A stretch of 64,000 nt of DNA from UMGS1649 sp045611765. GTDB taxonomy: Bacteria; Bacillota; Clostridia; TANB77; CAG-465. Below are positions 1 through 8,917 of the stretch, one piece after another. Numbering within the stretch: the stretch's first letter is position 1; each line of letters opens with the position of its first letter. The translations under genes and the position numbers were made by a program. The DNA lies in the NCBI GenBank assembly GCA_045611765.1, contig JAZKXT010000004.1:208162-272161 (forward strand), given 5' to 3'. Under the pieces are notes generated by a model, which was not told the origin of the DNA, ran no database searches, and saw nothing but the letters and a program-made list of their open reading frames with translations.

Positions 1-728
1 GTTTCATCTTTTATAACTTCAAAGTGAAGATGTGTTTCATCAGCCAGTTCACCTGTAGCCGACACTCCAACTGTTCCTATTATCTCTCCTTGTTTCACGC
101 TGTCACCTTGTTTTACCTGTATATCGCTATCCAAATTACTATATACAAATGTGTAGCCAGCATTATCTGTTATTTTTACTACATTTCCATAAAAGCTATC
201 TTTTTCTATAGATTGTACCGTTCCAGCACATACAGACTTCACATTATCACTCAAATTTGCTTTTATATCTATGCCTGGATGTGTCTTCCACATTCCTAAC
301 GTTTCAGAATATACTAATTTTTCCGTTGCGTGTTCTTTTAAAATCTCACCAGTTACTGGCATAATATATTCTCTCTTCTTTGTCCTTTCTTGTTCAACAT
401 TCCCGCTTGGTGACAATGTCTCAATTGCTTCATCCATATTAGCTATACTAGTACTTATACTGCTTTGGTCAATTAAATAATTTACTATATCTACATCATT
501 TGAATCAGCCTCTTGCTCTTTAAAATCATATTCTATATAATCTTCCTTATTACTCTCATTATATTTTTTTATATTATTTGTTAATGTTACTGCCCCTAGC
601 ATTAACATAAGGATAAGAAGTGCATAATATTTTTTAGGCACTCTTTCCGTTTTATCTCCCACAATTTTCTCTTTAATAGCTTTTATTTTTTGTTTTATTT
701 CTTCAGTCTTTTGTTTATTAAATTTCAT
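1..728 (-). CDS. spoIIQ: SpoIIQ-like M23 (LytM) peptidase, C-terminus cut by window edge
   Basis: About 242 codons are visible; the C-terminus runs off the left edge. A lysine-rich cytoplasmic start is followed by one transmembrane helix (about residues 28-45), then an extracellular acidic linker and a LytM domain. The zinc ligands are visible as THPGID (His and Asp) and HLH. In sporulating Firmicutes SpoIIQ is the forespore part of the SpoIIQ-SpoIIIAH channel across the engulfment space. The start ATG at 728 lies inside the end of spoIID (11-base overlap), with an aggagg site in the spoIID coding region, so the two genes are translationally coupled. The intact first His differs from the degenerate Bacillus subtilis protein and matches clostridial SpoIIQ. 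A general LytM endopeptidase is the alternative, but pairing with spoIID favours SpoIIQ. Confidence 0.8.
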   Translation of the reverse strand, partial: MKFNKQKTEEIKQKIKAIKEKIVGDKTERVPKKYYALLILMLMLGAVTLTNNIKKYNESNKEDYIEYDFKEQEADSNDVDIVNYLIDQSSISTSIANMDEAIETLSPSGNVEQERTKKREYIMPVTGEILKEHATEKLVYSETLGMWKTHPGIDIKANLSDNVKSVCAGTVQSIEKDSFYGNVVKITDNAGYTFVYSNLDSDIQVKQGDSVKQGEIIGTVGVSATGELADETHLHFEVIKDE

Positions 729-1773
729 TTGTTTTCTCCTCCTTATTTATATATGTAATATCTACGCCTGTATAATAATGTGTAATTATTTTATCGAAAG
801 TATATCCTTGTTCAGCATAATAGTTCGCGCCAACCTGGCTCATACCGACACCATGCCCGTTACCTGTTACCTTAAATATAACCTCCCCATTTTCATATTC
901 TACATCGAAATTAGTTGACCTCAAACCAAGTAAAGTTCTTAACTTTTCAGCAGTATATATTACTCCACCAATTTCAACTTTATCCACTCTGCCCGTATCT
1001 GTGTAACTTAAAATTTTAACTATATCCCCCCTATCCACACTAATGTTGCATTTAATACTTTGTTCTTCATTTAATTTTGCTTGAAGCTCACTTACATTTA
1101 GTTTAACCTTACTAGTATAATTTTTATAATCTTCCTCACCTAAACTTTCAACTGAAACAAGATAAGGAATATTTTGTTTGCCCCATATATTAGCTACATT
1201 TTCCGTCTTTCCTCCGCTACACGCATGAAAATATGCACGTATATATGATCCGTTATATGTAACTGCAATGTTTTCTGTATGTTCTACTGCCTCTGCCACC
1301 TTTTGGGCATGTATGTCTCTAGTTTCCTTGTTCCAGCCTTTACTCTTTTCCCATATTTGAAGTATTCTATCCGTACTATAATACGCTTGACAATGTGATG
1401 CACTATCACAAATATCTGCATTACCATGACCACCAGATGCTATTTTTTGATACAAATACGTCCTTGCAACTACAGCTTGTGCCTTTAAAGCTTCTATTCC
1501 ATATTCAGGTGGCATCTCTGATGGCAACACTCCTTTTAAATATTCATTTACAGTCAGTTCTTTAATTTCTCCTGTACTTGTTATCTTTACTTTTATATTA
1601 TCTTTTATTTTGTTATCTTCAATATGCTTTGTTATTTGAACTATTTCTTGTTTGTTTTGTTTTTCTTTTTCGTCTTCAGCCTGTGCCTTGTCCAAATGAG
1701 TTGCAATATATATTGAAGCTCCTAATAATAACGCACTAACAAAGGCATAAAAAAATACAAATCTCTTATTCAA
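718..1773 (-). CDS. spoIID: Stage II sporulation protein D (engulfment lytic transglycosylase)
   Basis: This 351-residue protein has an N-terminal signal anchor (about residues 8-26) and a SpoIID domain. Family marks include LKGVLPSEMPPEYGIEALKAQ with the catalytic Glu, the VVARTYL stretch, FHACSGGKTENV, and the C-terminal GHGVGMSQVGA block. SpoIID cleaves stem-stripped peptidoglycan glycan strands with SpoIIM and SpoIIP during engulfment of the forespore. The start is TTG at 1773, with AGGTGA six bases upstream; no suitable ATG is in frame. It lies 69 bp downstream of the VirD4-like gene and overlaps the spoIIQ-like gene. Confidence 0.93.
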   Translation of the reverse strand: MNKRFVFFYAFVSALLLGASIYIATHLDKAQAEDEKEKQNKQEIVQITKHIEDNKIKDNIKVKITSTGEIKELTVNEYLKGVLPSEMPPEYGIEALKAQAVVARTYLYQKIASGGHGNADICDSASHCQAYYSTDRILQIWEKSKGWNKETRDIHAQKVAEAVEHTENIAVTYNGSYIRAYFHACSGGKTENVANIWGKQNIPYLVSVESLGEEDYKNYTSKVKLNVSELQAKLNEEQSIKCNISVDRGDIVKILSYTDTGRVDKVEIGGVIYTAEKLRTLLGLRSTNFDVEYENGEVIFKVTGNGHGVGMSQVGANYYAEQGYTFDKIITHYYTGVDITYINKEEKTNEI

Positions 1774-1842
1774 TATACATCACCTAAGATATATATATGA
1801 ATCGATTTGTATTTTTAGAACTAATTTATTTAATTTTTACTG

Positions 1843-3825
1843 TTATTCTTGAGGTTTGCTACTATTATTTGTTCCAAATAGTTCATCAAACTTCTTCTCT
1901 AATTCCTTTTGCAAATCTACCGGCGCAACTTCTTGTTTCACCTGTTGAGCATTATCTATTGCACTTGTTCCAACATCAATTTGTACATCAGCTTTGTTTG
2001 CTTTTATACCATTTGCCACTTCTCTTGCTCTTTTCAACCTTTCATCTATGTGCTTTTGAACATCCATTGTTTTTATTGGTGCCCCTTCTGGTTTTGGCAT
2101 CTCAGATATGTCTTTTATTTCATAACGTTTTGCATTCTCTCTTTCAGGATGGTGTTTATAGTACCAAGCTTTCTTAGCCATTATAGGTTTAAGACCACGT
2201 ATTAATATAATCATATCGTCGTATGGCATACGTTTTAATTCATCAATCGTCATAAGCTCTCTACCTTGACGTTGTTCACTATATGAATAGCCTTGTGTTT
2301 TAGTGTCCTTCTCATCCCTATTTTTAGATTTAGTTTGGAATGTTAAAGTTGTTTGTCCCAAACTCTTAGAGAAATATTCACAAGTTTTTATAGATTGAGA
2401 ACCCAAGAATAATTGAGTATCACAGTTTGCTATTATGTTTTCGTGTAAGTCTTTATATAAATCTACTAATTGATCTATACTTTGTACTATTATACTCATA
2501 GATATAAGTCTCGACCTACTTGTACTTAGTTTTTGGTTAAAGTCTGGTATTTTACCAATGTTTGCAAACTCATCTAGTAATAGATATACTGGTTGATGCA
2601 ATGCCCCACCACATCTATCTGCTAAAGCATACAATCTTTGAAGTAATTGTCCATAGAATATTGTTAGTATGTAATTATATGTTGAGTGCGAGTCTGGAGA
2701 TATAACATAAAGTGCTACTTTCTTTTCACCAAGCTCTTCAAAGTCTATATCATTTGTAGTTGTTAATCTTTGCATGTTAGGGCTATCAAAATGAGATAAT
2801 TTAGAAACCAAAGATATTGCTATACTTTGTTTTGTTTTATCCGCACCTACTCTGATACCTTCATACTCTTTTCTACCAGGATGGTCTGGTTTAAGTTCAC
2901 CTACAAATAATCTATCAAAAATAGATTCATCTGAACCACCAGCTCTAACTATATTAAGACAGCTAGATAAGTTTCTTTCTTCTTCTGGAAGAACAGATAT
3001 TACATAGTAAATACATGCTTTTAGTAACATCTTAGCTGTGTTATCCCAGAATGGATCAGAAGATTTTCCGCCACCATCACCTTCTCCACCAGCAACTATT
3101 GTATGTGCTATAATATCTACATCTGAATAATCTCTGATGTGCGCCAACGGATTATATCTATTACTATATTCAGTATCTACAAGGTTTAATACTTTTACTG
3201 CATAACCATTTGCTTTAAGATAGCCTGAAGTTTCTCTATATAGTTCTCCCTTAGGGTCAGTTATTACATATGAGCCTAGCTTTTGCAATATATTTGGCTT
3301 AACATAGGCTGCAGATTTACCAGAACCCGAACCACCAAATACAAGTATGTTTTTATTTACTTTAACTTTTTTAGGATCTGTTCCAAGATAATGGTTTCTA
3401 CTTAATATAAATCCTTCAGATTTATTTAATATTTGAGAGCCATCTGGAAGTTTTCTATACTCTTCTCCACATTTACTCCATGCGCTGGAACCATGTTCTT
3501 CTCCTTGGTAGTCATAATCTTTCCTAGAATTCATTATTAGTTTTGCGGCCATCCATACAAAGACTATTAATACAATACCACACCATACTAAAAATGCTTG
3601 CTGTTGTTCCCCACCATCAAACATAGTTTCTATAACTTTAGCAGGATTCAATGCGTAGTCCATCCACTTATCTGTTGCCGTTTCCAATTTTTCAAAAAAA
3701 TTAAGTGTTTCATCAGCAAAACTATAAGATGTCAAAAATCCTCCTACAACGCAAATACATATTATCAAGTAAAAAGCTACTACGACTAATATTTTCCATT
3801 TGTTTTCTTTAATCCAATTTATCAT
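1843..3825 (-). CDS. VirD4/TraG-type coupling ATPase
   Basis: A 660-residue protein with two N-terminal transmembrane helices (about residues 10-33 and 77-95) and a cytoplasmic TraG/VirD4 ATPase domain. Walker A is GGSGSGKSAAYVKPN, the motif VITDPKGELYRET follows, and Walker B is LLLDEFANIGKIPDF, then STSRSRLISMSIIVQSIDQL-like sensor residues. In conjugation such proteins bring DNA-protein substrates to a type IV secretion channel. No relaxase or VirB4 is nearby. It follows a 217-residue unknown gene by 12 bp and precedes spoIID. It is either a domesticated coupling protein or part of a larger element outside the window. Family assignment is secure; its role here is unknown. Confidence 0.88.
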   Translation of the reverse strand: MINWIKENKWKILVVVAFYLIICICVVGGFLTSYSFADETLNFFEKLETATDKWMDYALNPAKVIETMFDGGEQQQAFLVWCGIVLIVFVWMAAKLIMNSRKDYDYQGEEHGSSAWSKCGEEYRKLPDGSQILNKSEGFILSRNHYLGTDPKKVKVNKNILVFGGSGSGKSAAYVKPNILQKLGSYVITDPKGELYRETSGYLKANGYAVKVLNLVDTEYSNRYNPLAHIRDYSDVDIIAHTIVAGGEGDGGGKSSDPFWDNTAKMLLKACIYYVISVLPEEERNLSSCLNIVRAGGSDESIFDRLFVGELKPDHPGRKEYEGIRVGADKTKQSIAISLVSKLSHFDSPNMQRLTTTNDIDFEELGEKKVALYVISPDSHSTYNYILTIFYGQLLQRLYALADRCGGALHQPVYLLLDEFANIGKIPDFNQKLSTSRSRLISMSIIVQSIDQLVDLYKDLHENIIANCDTQLFLGSQSIKTCEYFSKSLGQTTLTFQTKSKNRDEKDTKTQGYSYSEQRQGRELMTIDELKRMPYDDMIILIRGLKPIMAKKAWYYKHHPERENAKRYEIKDISEMPKPEGAPIKTMDVQKHIDERLKRAREVANGIKANKADVQIDVGTSAIDNAQQVKQEVAPVDLQKELEKKFDELFGTNNSSKPQE

Positions 3826-3837
3826 AAGTCTTCTCCT

Positions 3838-4491
3838 TTACACAATCAAATCATCCGCTCCCAGAATATCTATCTCTCCCACTTCTGTTAGCTTTTTATG
3901 TTCTGGAATTTTTACTTCGCCATGGCTGACTGCTTCTATCCTTTTGCCATCTGTGGCCATAACAGCTCCTCTATTAAAATTATCTTTTATTTCTAAAACC
4001 ACATAAGGTCTTAGTGGCAACAATTTGCATTTACCCTTTATTTCTCCTGTTATCTCATCTCTATATACAGTTGGTTTTACCTCTTCACAAGTTGTAGTGT
4101 CTATAATCGCAAATCTTCTCTTCATATTTTGTGTATATATAAATTCCTTGTACTGTATATTGCTGTCATCATATAGACTGCCATAAGATAATGGTAATTT
4201 GTCTTCTGTTGGTGTTAAACCATTCTTATCTAGTAACGCTGTACTTAGAATCGCCTTACTTTTTGTAAGTGTCAAAAGTACTATGTCTTGCATTCCATCA
4301 GAGTCATTTACAACAAAGAATTCTTTTGCAATTCTACCGTCCATTTCTTTGTCTGTATGTTCTAATTTCTGTAATGAATAGTATGTCTCTCCACGCACTA
4401 CTTCAGACTCCGTTTCCTCTACTACGAATGCTAACGTGCTTGTTCCAGGCATATCTACTATTTCAAATTTATTCATTGGTATATTTTCCAT
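3838..4491 (-). CDS. Unknown protein upstream of the VirD4-like gene
   Basis: A 217-residue soluble acidic protein that I do not recognise. It has no signal peptide, membrane helix or obvious catalytic motif, and the composition suggests beta-rich segments. The ATG at 4491 has a good ribosome site (gaggggg). Its stop is 12 bp from the start of the VirD4-like gene, so they are probably co-transcribed; it may be a partner or regulator of that ATPase. Confidence 0.7.
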   Translation of the reverse strand: MENIPMNKFEIVDMPGTSTLAFVVEETESEVVRGETYYSLQKLEHTDKEMDGRIAKEFFVVNDSDGMQDIVLLTLTKSKAILSTALLDKNGLTPTEDKLPLSYGSLYDDSNIQYKEFIYTQNMKRRFAIIDTTTCEEVKPTVYRDEITGEIKGKCKLLPLRPYVVLEIKDNFNRGAVMATDGKRIEAVSHGEVKIPEHKKLTEVGEIDILGADDLIV

Positions 4492-4601
4492 ATATTCCCC
4501 CTCAAAGAATATCTTTCCACGTTCATATTATATTATATTCAATTTTTATTTTCAACAGATTATTTTAATTTTAAATACAATTCGTGTATGTTTTTACTCA
4601 T

Positions 4602-4630
4602 TTGATTTTTATGTCACTTTATGATATAAT
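4602..4630 (+). promoter_or_regulatory. Sigma-A type promoter for the 4678-5821 pair
   Basis: TTGATT at 4602-4607 and TATAAT at 4625-4630, separated by 17 bases, about 48 bases before the first ATG. Confidence 0.7.
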
Positions 4631-4677
4631 ATTCGGGCATTAAAGCTATATTCTAACTAAATTTAGGAGGATTAACA

Positions 4678-5058
4678 ATGAAAGCAAACACAACATATAT
4701 CACAACAGCAACTATCCGGCTCCACGAAAACATATACCTTTTTACAGACTCAAATAAATATTTTTGGATAATTAAGCTCGAAGATTGCCCACAATGTAGC
4801 GAAAGCAATCGCATTTACGTAACTTTAAACGATTCTTATGACGATTCTAAAAAGGCTGTAGATGCCATCAGGCATCATCTTGCGCTAAATCGTATTTTTG
4901 ATGGTACTAAAGCCACTATTCTTTTGACCTCTGATGGAATTAGAGCTATTGGTACAAATGGTGAAGATAATTATTGTGATATCAAGGACAACTTTGTAGC
5001 GAAACCCTTTTCTTCACTTGGCATTAACATTACATCATTAGTAGTTGCTAATTATTAA
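4678..5058 (+). CDS. Unknown 126-residue protein
   Basis: Not recognised. A soluble protein with a CPQC-type cysteine pair near residue 39 and no membrane segment. It has a strong aggagg site. Codon use includes CGC, CGG and GGC, unlike the AGA-rich core genes around it. It forms a two-gene unit with the next gene, bounded by its own promoter and a terminator, and is inserted between two minus-strand operons. Confidence 0.65.
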   Translation: MKANTTYITTATIRLHENIYLFTDSNKYFWIIKLEDCPQCSESNRIYVTLNDSYDDSKKAVDAIRHHLALNRIFDGTKATILLTSDGIRAIGTNGEDNYCDIKDNFVAKPFSSLGINITSLVVANY

Positions 5059-5068
5059 GGAGGCTAGC

Positions 5069-5821
5069 ATGAAAGATTTTGTAGCAAAAGTAAAAGAAAT
5101 TGGACTTGTGGAGTTCAGTTTTTCAGACATTTCCAAGCAGGACTTAGATCATTTTTGTGAGAGCATTCAAGAACTCCAAAAACTAGCTTATTCTTATTCC
5201 AAGTCGTATAATCGCAAACAAATTGCTGAAGAAATTTCAGAAAAAATTAAACCTTTAGAAACATTTCTTTGGGTTTTAGACCGCGAATTAAAAGGCGTAA
5301 AGAATGATTGCGATGGTTACGAAGCCGTAAACGACGTAGAACTAGCCATGAATCTTCTTCTTAAACTTTCAAATATTGGGAAAAAGAACTATGCTTTAAA
5401 AAAATTCTACGTCACTGACTTTTGTTCTCAAGAAACCAGACATGGTGATAGAGAACATTCTACTGCTGAAGGTACGGTTTGGGTAATAGGTCTACATCGC
5501 ATCGTGAATTCCATTGAAGATAAAGAATATTGGGGTTGCGAACTTGGTACAAAGCTTACAGACATTGTAAGCGATGGTTGTGAATTAGTTGTTTGCACTA
5601 ATCACTATTTTGAAACCAATGCGCTTCCACTTAGATATTCTGGAAAGCTAGAAGGCTTCAAAATCCGTACAACTGGCTTGGTTAGCGATATTATGTGTTA
5701 TACACATGATGGCGCTTTACAAGATGCTGTGACTATGTTCCGTTCTTATATAGCTAAATATAGCGGCGATATTTCAGGACTTAAAGAAGATAAACTGTAC
5801 GAAATTATGAAAAACATTTAA
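5069..5821 (+). CDS. Unknown 250-residue protein
   Basis: Not recognised. A soluble mixed helical protein with a Cys/His-rich middle (around CSQETRHGDREHS). I place the start at ATG 5069, which has aaggagg seven bases upstream, rather than at an in-frame codon at 5045 that has no ribosome site. It begins 10 bp after the previous gene ends and shares its promoter. The same CG-richer codon style suggests a common origin for the pair. Confidence 0.65.
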   Translation: MKDFVAKVKEIGLVEFSFSDISKQDLDHFCESIQELQKLAYSYSKSYNRKQIAEEISEKIKPLETFLWVLDRELKGVKNDCDGYEAVNDVELAMNLLLKLSNIGKKNYALKKFYVTDFCSQETRHGDREHSTAEGTVWVIGLHRIVNSIEDKEYWGCELGTKLTDIVSDGCELVVCTNHYFETNALPLRYSGKLEGFKIRTTGLVSDIMCYTHDGALQDAVTMFRSYIAKYSGDISGLKEDKLYEIMKNI

Positions 5822-5853
5822 CTTAATCTCTAACTAGGGTATTAAGTATACAC

Positions 5854-5890
5854 AAAAATGCAAGTGTCCATATCGAACGCTTGCATTTTT
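5854..5890. terminator. Bidirectional terminator
   Basis: An AAATGCAAG...CTTGCATTT stem with runs of A on the left and T on the right. It lies between the convergent unknown plus-strand gene and ftsH and could serve both. Confidence 0.75.
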
Positions 5891-5902
5891 ATATATTATT
5901 TT

Positions 5903-7825
5903 TTATTCTTTAGTGTCTTCCTTTTTAGATTTTGATGTTTTCTTTTTAGTCTCTTTCTTTTCTACTTCTACAGTTTCTTTTTTATCTTGTTTTATTTCAA
6001 CTTTTACTTCTTCTTTTACAACACCAAATACTGCATCAAATTCATCTGCATCAATCTTTTCTTTTTCAAGTAATAATTCTGCTGTTTTATGAAGTTTATC
6101 CATATTTTCTCTTAGAAGTTCTTCTGCTTTATCATAAGCAGTTGTTATAATACGTTTAACTTCTTCATCAATTTCAGCTGCGACTTTTTCGCTGTAGTTT
6201 CTTTGGCTACCGAAGTCTCGGCCTAGGAATACTTCTTCTTGACTTACACCAAATGTTATTGGTCCTAGTTTGTCGCTCATACCATAACGTGTAACCATAT
6301 TTCTAGCAATTTTTGATGCTCTTTCAATATCGTTCGAAGCACCTGTGCTAATATCGTCTAAAACAAGTTTTTCAGCAACTCTACCACCAAGAAGTGATAC
6401 TATGTGTTCTTCCATCTCTAGTTTTGAAGCATATGTTTTATCTTCATTTGGCTTATACATTGTATAACCACCGGCCATACCTCTTGGTATAATTGAAATT
6501 TGATGAACTGTATCGTGGTTTTTCAAAAATCTAGATACTATACCATGCCCTGCTTCATGATATGCAGTAAGTTTTTTGTCTTTATCCGAAATAACTTTAC
6601 TACGTTTTTCAGGTCCCATCATAACTTTAACTAGTGCTTCTTCTATATCTATCATATCTATTTGTTTTTTGTTTTTTCTAGCCGCAAGAAGCGCCGATTC
6701 ATTCACCATATTTTCAAGGTCTGCGCCAGAAAATCCAGATGTGTTTTTAGATATTACCTTAAAATCTACTGATTCAACAAAAGGTTTTCCCTTTGCATGC
6801 AATCTTAATATTTCTTCTCTCGCTTTAACGTCTGGTTCTCCAACAACCACTTGTCTATCGAAACGTCCAGGTCTTAATAATGCCGGGTCTAGTATATCTG
6901 GTCTGTTTGTTGCCGCCATTACTATAATGTTTTCGTTAGTTCCAAAACCGTCCATTTCAACAAGCAATTGGTTTAATGTTTGCTCTCTTTCATCGTGTCC
7001 ACCACCAAGGCCTGCGCCTCTTTGACGTCCAACCGCGTCTATTTCATCTATAAATACTATACAAGGATTTAATTTCTTTGCTTCTTCAAATAAGTCTCTA
7101 ACACGTGATGCACCAACACCAACAAACATCTCAACAAAGTCCGAACCACTAATTGAGAAAAATGGCACTTTTGCCTCTCCTGCAACAGCTTTTGCAAGAA
7201 GTGTTTTACCAGTACCAGGTCCACCAACTAAAAGTATTCCCTTTGGTATTCTTGCACCCATATCTTTGAACTTTTTAGGTTCTTTTAAGAAATCTACTAT
7301 CTCCGCAAGTTCTTCTTTTTCTTCTTTAAGTCCTGCAACGTTATCGAAAGTGATTTTCTTTGGTCCGTTTGGGTTGTTAAGTTTTGCTCTGTTTCTTCCA
7401 AAACTTAAAGCTTTATTGTTTCCACCGCCCATTTGTTGCATCATTACAAACAACATAAGTACAGTTAAAATTCCTAGTCCGATTGTTGGTAGCCAATTTA
7501 AGAATACTTCCCAACCAGATTGTTCTTCTACTTTTAGTTCAAATTCTCCTGCTTTTATATTTTCTTCTATTGCATCCATAAATGATGTGTTAGATGGTAT
7601 TGTAACTGTTCTTTTTACAGTATCATCTTTATATGTTACTATGGCTGACGTTCTATCATAAGATAGCGATACTGATTTAATTTCTTTAGCTTCTATTTTA
7701 GACATAAGCGTTGTATAATCTATCTGCTTGCTTGCACTTTCATTTAATGAAGATATAAGCATTATAACTATACCTATAATTAAGACATAACTTAATATTC
7801 CTCTTAAAAATCCTGTTTTTTTCAA
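5903..7825 (-). CDS. ftsH: ATP-dependent zinc metalloprotease FtsH
   Basis: A membrane-anchored AAA+ protease that degrades misfolded membrane and regulatory proteins. Two transmembrane helices flank a small external domain. The AAA module has Walker A GGPGTGKT, Walker B CIVFIDEIDAVG, the pore loop FVGVGASRVR and second-region-of-homology arginines in ATNRPDILDPALLRPGRFDR. The peptidase site is HEAGH. The C-terminus is a Lys/Glu-rich tail of about 40 residues. The best start is TTG at 7825 (protein begins MKKTGFLRG) with AGGAGG six bases upstream; an upstream ATG at 7849 has no ribosome site. It follows tilS, the usual Firmicute order. Confidence 0.97.
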   Translation of the reverse strand: MKKTGFLRGILSYVLIIGIVIMLISSLNESASKQIDYTTLMSKIEAKEIKSVSLSYDRTSAIVTYKDDTVKRTVTIPSNTSFMDAIEENIKAGEFELKVEEQSGWEVFLNWLPTIGLGILTVLMLFVMMQQMGGGNNKALSFGRNRAKLNNPNGPKKITFDNVAGLKEEKEELAEIVDFLKEPKKFKDMGARIPKGILLVGGPGTGKTLLAKAVAGEAKVPFFSISGSDFVEMFVGVGASRVRDLFEEAKKLNPCIVFIDEIDAVGRQRGAGLGGGHDEREQTLNQLLVEMDGFGTNENIIVMAATNRPDILDPALLRPGRFDRQVVVGEPDVKAREEILRLHAKGKPFVESVDFKVISKNTSGFSGADLENMVNESALLAARKNKKQIDMIDIEEALVKVMMGPEKRSKVISDKDKKLTAYHEAGHGIVSRFLKNHDTVHQISIIPRGMAGGYTMYKPNEDKTYASKLEMEEHIVSLLGGRVAEKLVLDDISTGASNDIERASKIARNMVTRYGMSDKLGPITFGVSQEEVFLGRDFGSQRNYSEKVAAEIDEEVKRIITTAYDKAEELLRENMDKLHKTAELLLEKEKIDADEFDAVFGVVKEEVKVEIKQDKKETVEVEKKETKKKTSKSKKEDTKE

Positions 7826-7896
7826 TTTGCTCCTCCTAAATTCTGTCATTAAATTTTAACATAATATTTGTACTTATTCAATAATTATGTGTTTAT

Positions 7897-8910
7897 TTAC
7901 ACATTCTTGACAAACACTGCTATATTTTTCTTTTCAATTACAACTTTATATTTATTACCTAATATATATTGTTTCCCCGTAATACTTGATTCAAGAAGTT
8001 TGCACGTGTCTTTAATATGTATCATTTCAACACATTGAATATTGCTGCATAATTCAGTAATTATTCTTCTTATTAGTTGATACTTCATAGCGGTAGAGTT
8101 CTTATTAAACTCCTTTGTGTTAATATATATTTTGTCTTGTTCTTTCTTTATATTTAAAGCTTGGTACTTTTCTTCTACAGCCCCTTGTATAATCTCTAAG
8201 TCCAATTTATTTACTGTAGCCATTCTATTTAATGCGTTTATTATATTAGGATTATACTCTGTTTCAATTTTATGAATTAAATCATTTCTAACTTTGTTTC
8301 TAGTATAATCGTTTTCTAGATTTGTTTTATCTATTGCATATTCTATATTATTTGCATTTAAATATTCTAATATATCTTTCTTCGAAATATTTAATATTGG
8401 TCTTATAACATTGTTACTAGATTTTATATCCATCCCACTTAAGCCGTTAATTCCAGCGCCACGAATAAAGTTTAGTATTATTGTTTCAGCATTATCTCCC
8501 GCGTTGTGAGCTACCGCAACTTTTGTGCCTCCAACTGTATTTTTAACTTGTTCAAAAAACTCATAACGAATATTTCTACCACATTCTTCTGTTCCAATTT
8601 TAAGTCTTTTTGCTTCAGCTTCAACATCTACTTCAAGTAGATGGAATGTTGCATTAGAGTTATCCGCAAGTTTCTTTGCAAGATTTGCGTCAAACGATGC
8701 TTCTTCACGTATCATATGATTTATATGTGCTACGTGTAATGTGTAATTAATGTCTTTTTCTTTTTGAATTTGCTCTTTTAAACTACTTAAAGCATGCAAA
8801 AGGAATACCGAGTCTGGGCCACCCGATACTCCAACTATTATGACATCACCGTCATTAATTAGGTTGTTATCATAAATATTCTTTTTTACTTGTTCAAGTA
8901 ATTTATCCAT
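7897..8910 (-). CDS. tilS: tRNA(Ile)-lysidine synthase
   Basis: TilS converts C34 of the CAU-anticodon tRNA-Ile to lysidine so that it reads AUA. The N-terminal PP-loop is GVSGGPDSVFLL, followed by HINHMIREEA, the EECGRNIRYEFF region and AHNAGDNAETIILN. At 337 residues it lacks the longer C-terminal domains of E. coli TilS, like shorter Firmicute forms. The ATG has aggag upstream. It lies between dnaB (7-bp gap) and ftsH in one transcription direction. Confidence 0.95.
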   Translation of the reverse strand: MDKLLEQVKKNIYDNNLINDGDVIIVGVSGGPDSVFLLHALSSLKEQIQKEKDINYTLHVAHINHMIREEASFDANLAKKLADNSNATFHLLEVDVEAEAKRLKIGTEECGRNIRYEFFEQVKNTVGGTKVAVAHNAGDNAETIILNFIRGAGINGLSGMDIKSSNNVIRPILNISKKDILEYLNANNIEYAIDKTNLENDYTRNKVRNDLIHKIETEYNPNIINALNRMATVNKLDLEIIQGAVEEKYQALNIKKEQDKIYINTKEFNKNSTAMKYQLIRRIITELCSNIQCVEMIHIKDTCKLLESSITGKQYILGNKYKVVIEKKNIAVFVKNV

Positions 8911-8917
8911 TTATCTC

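Noticed and set aside
1797..2205. Plus-strand open frames opposite the VirD4-like gene
   Set aside because: They are shadows of the minus-strand coding sequence; no ribosome site and low-complexity hydrophobic translations.
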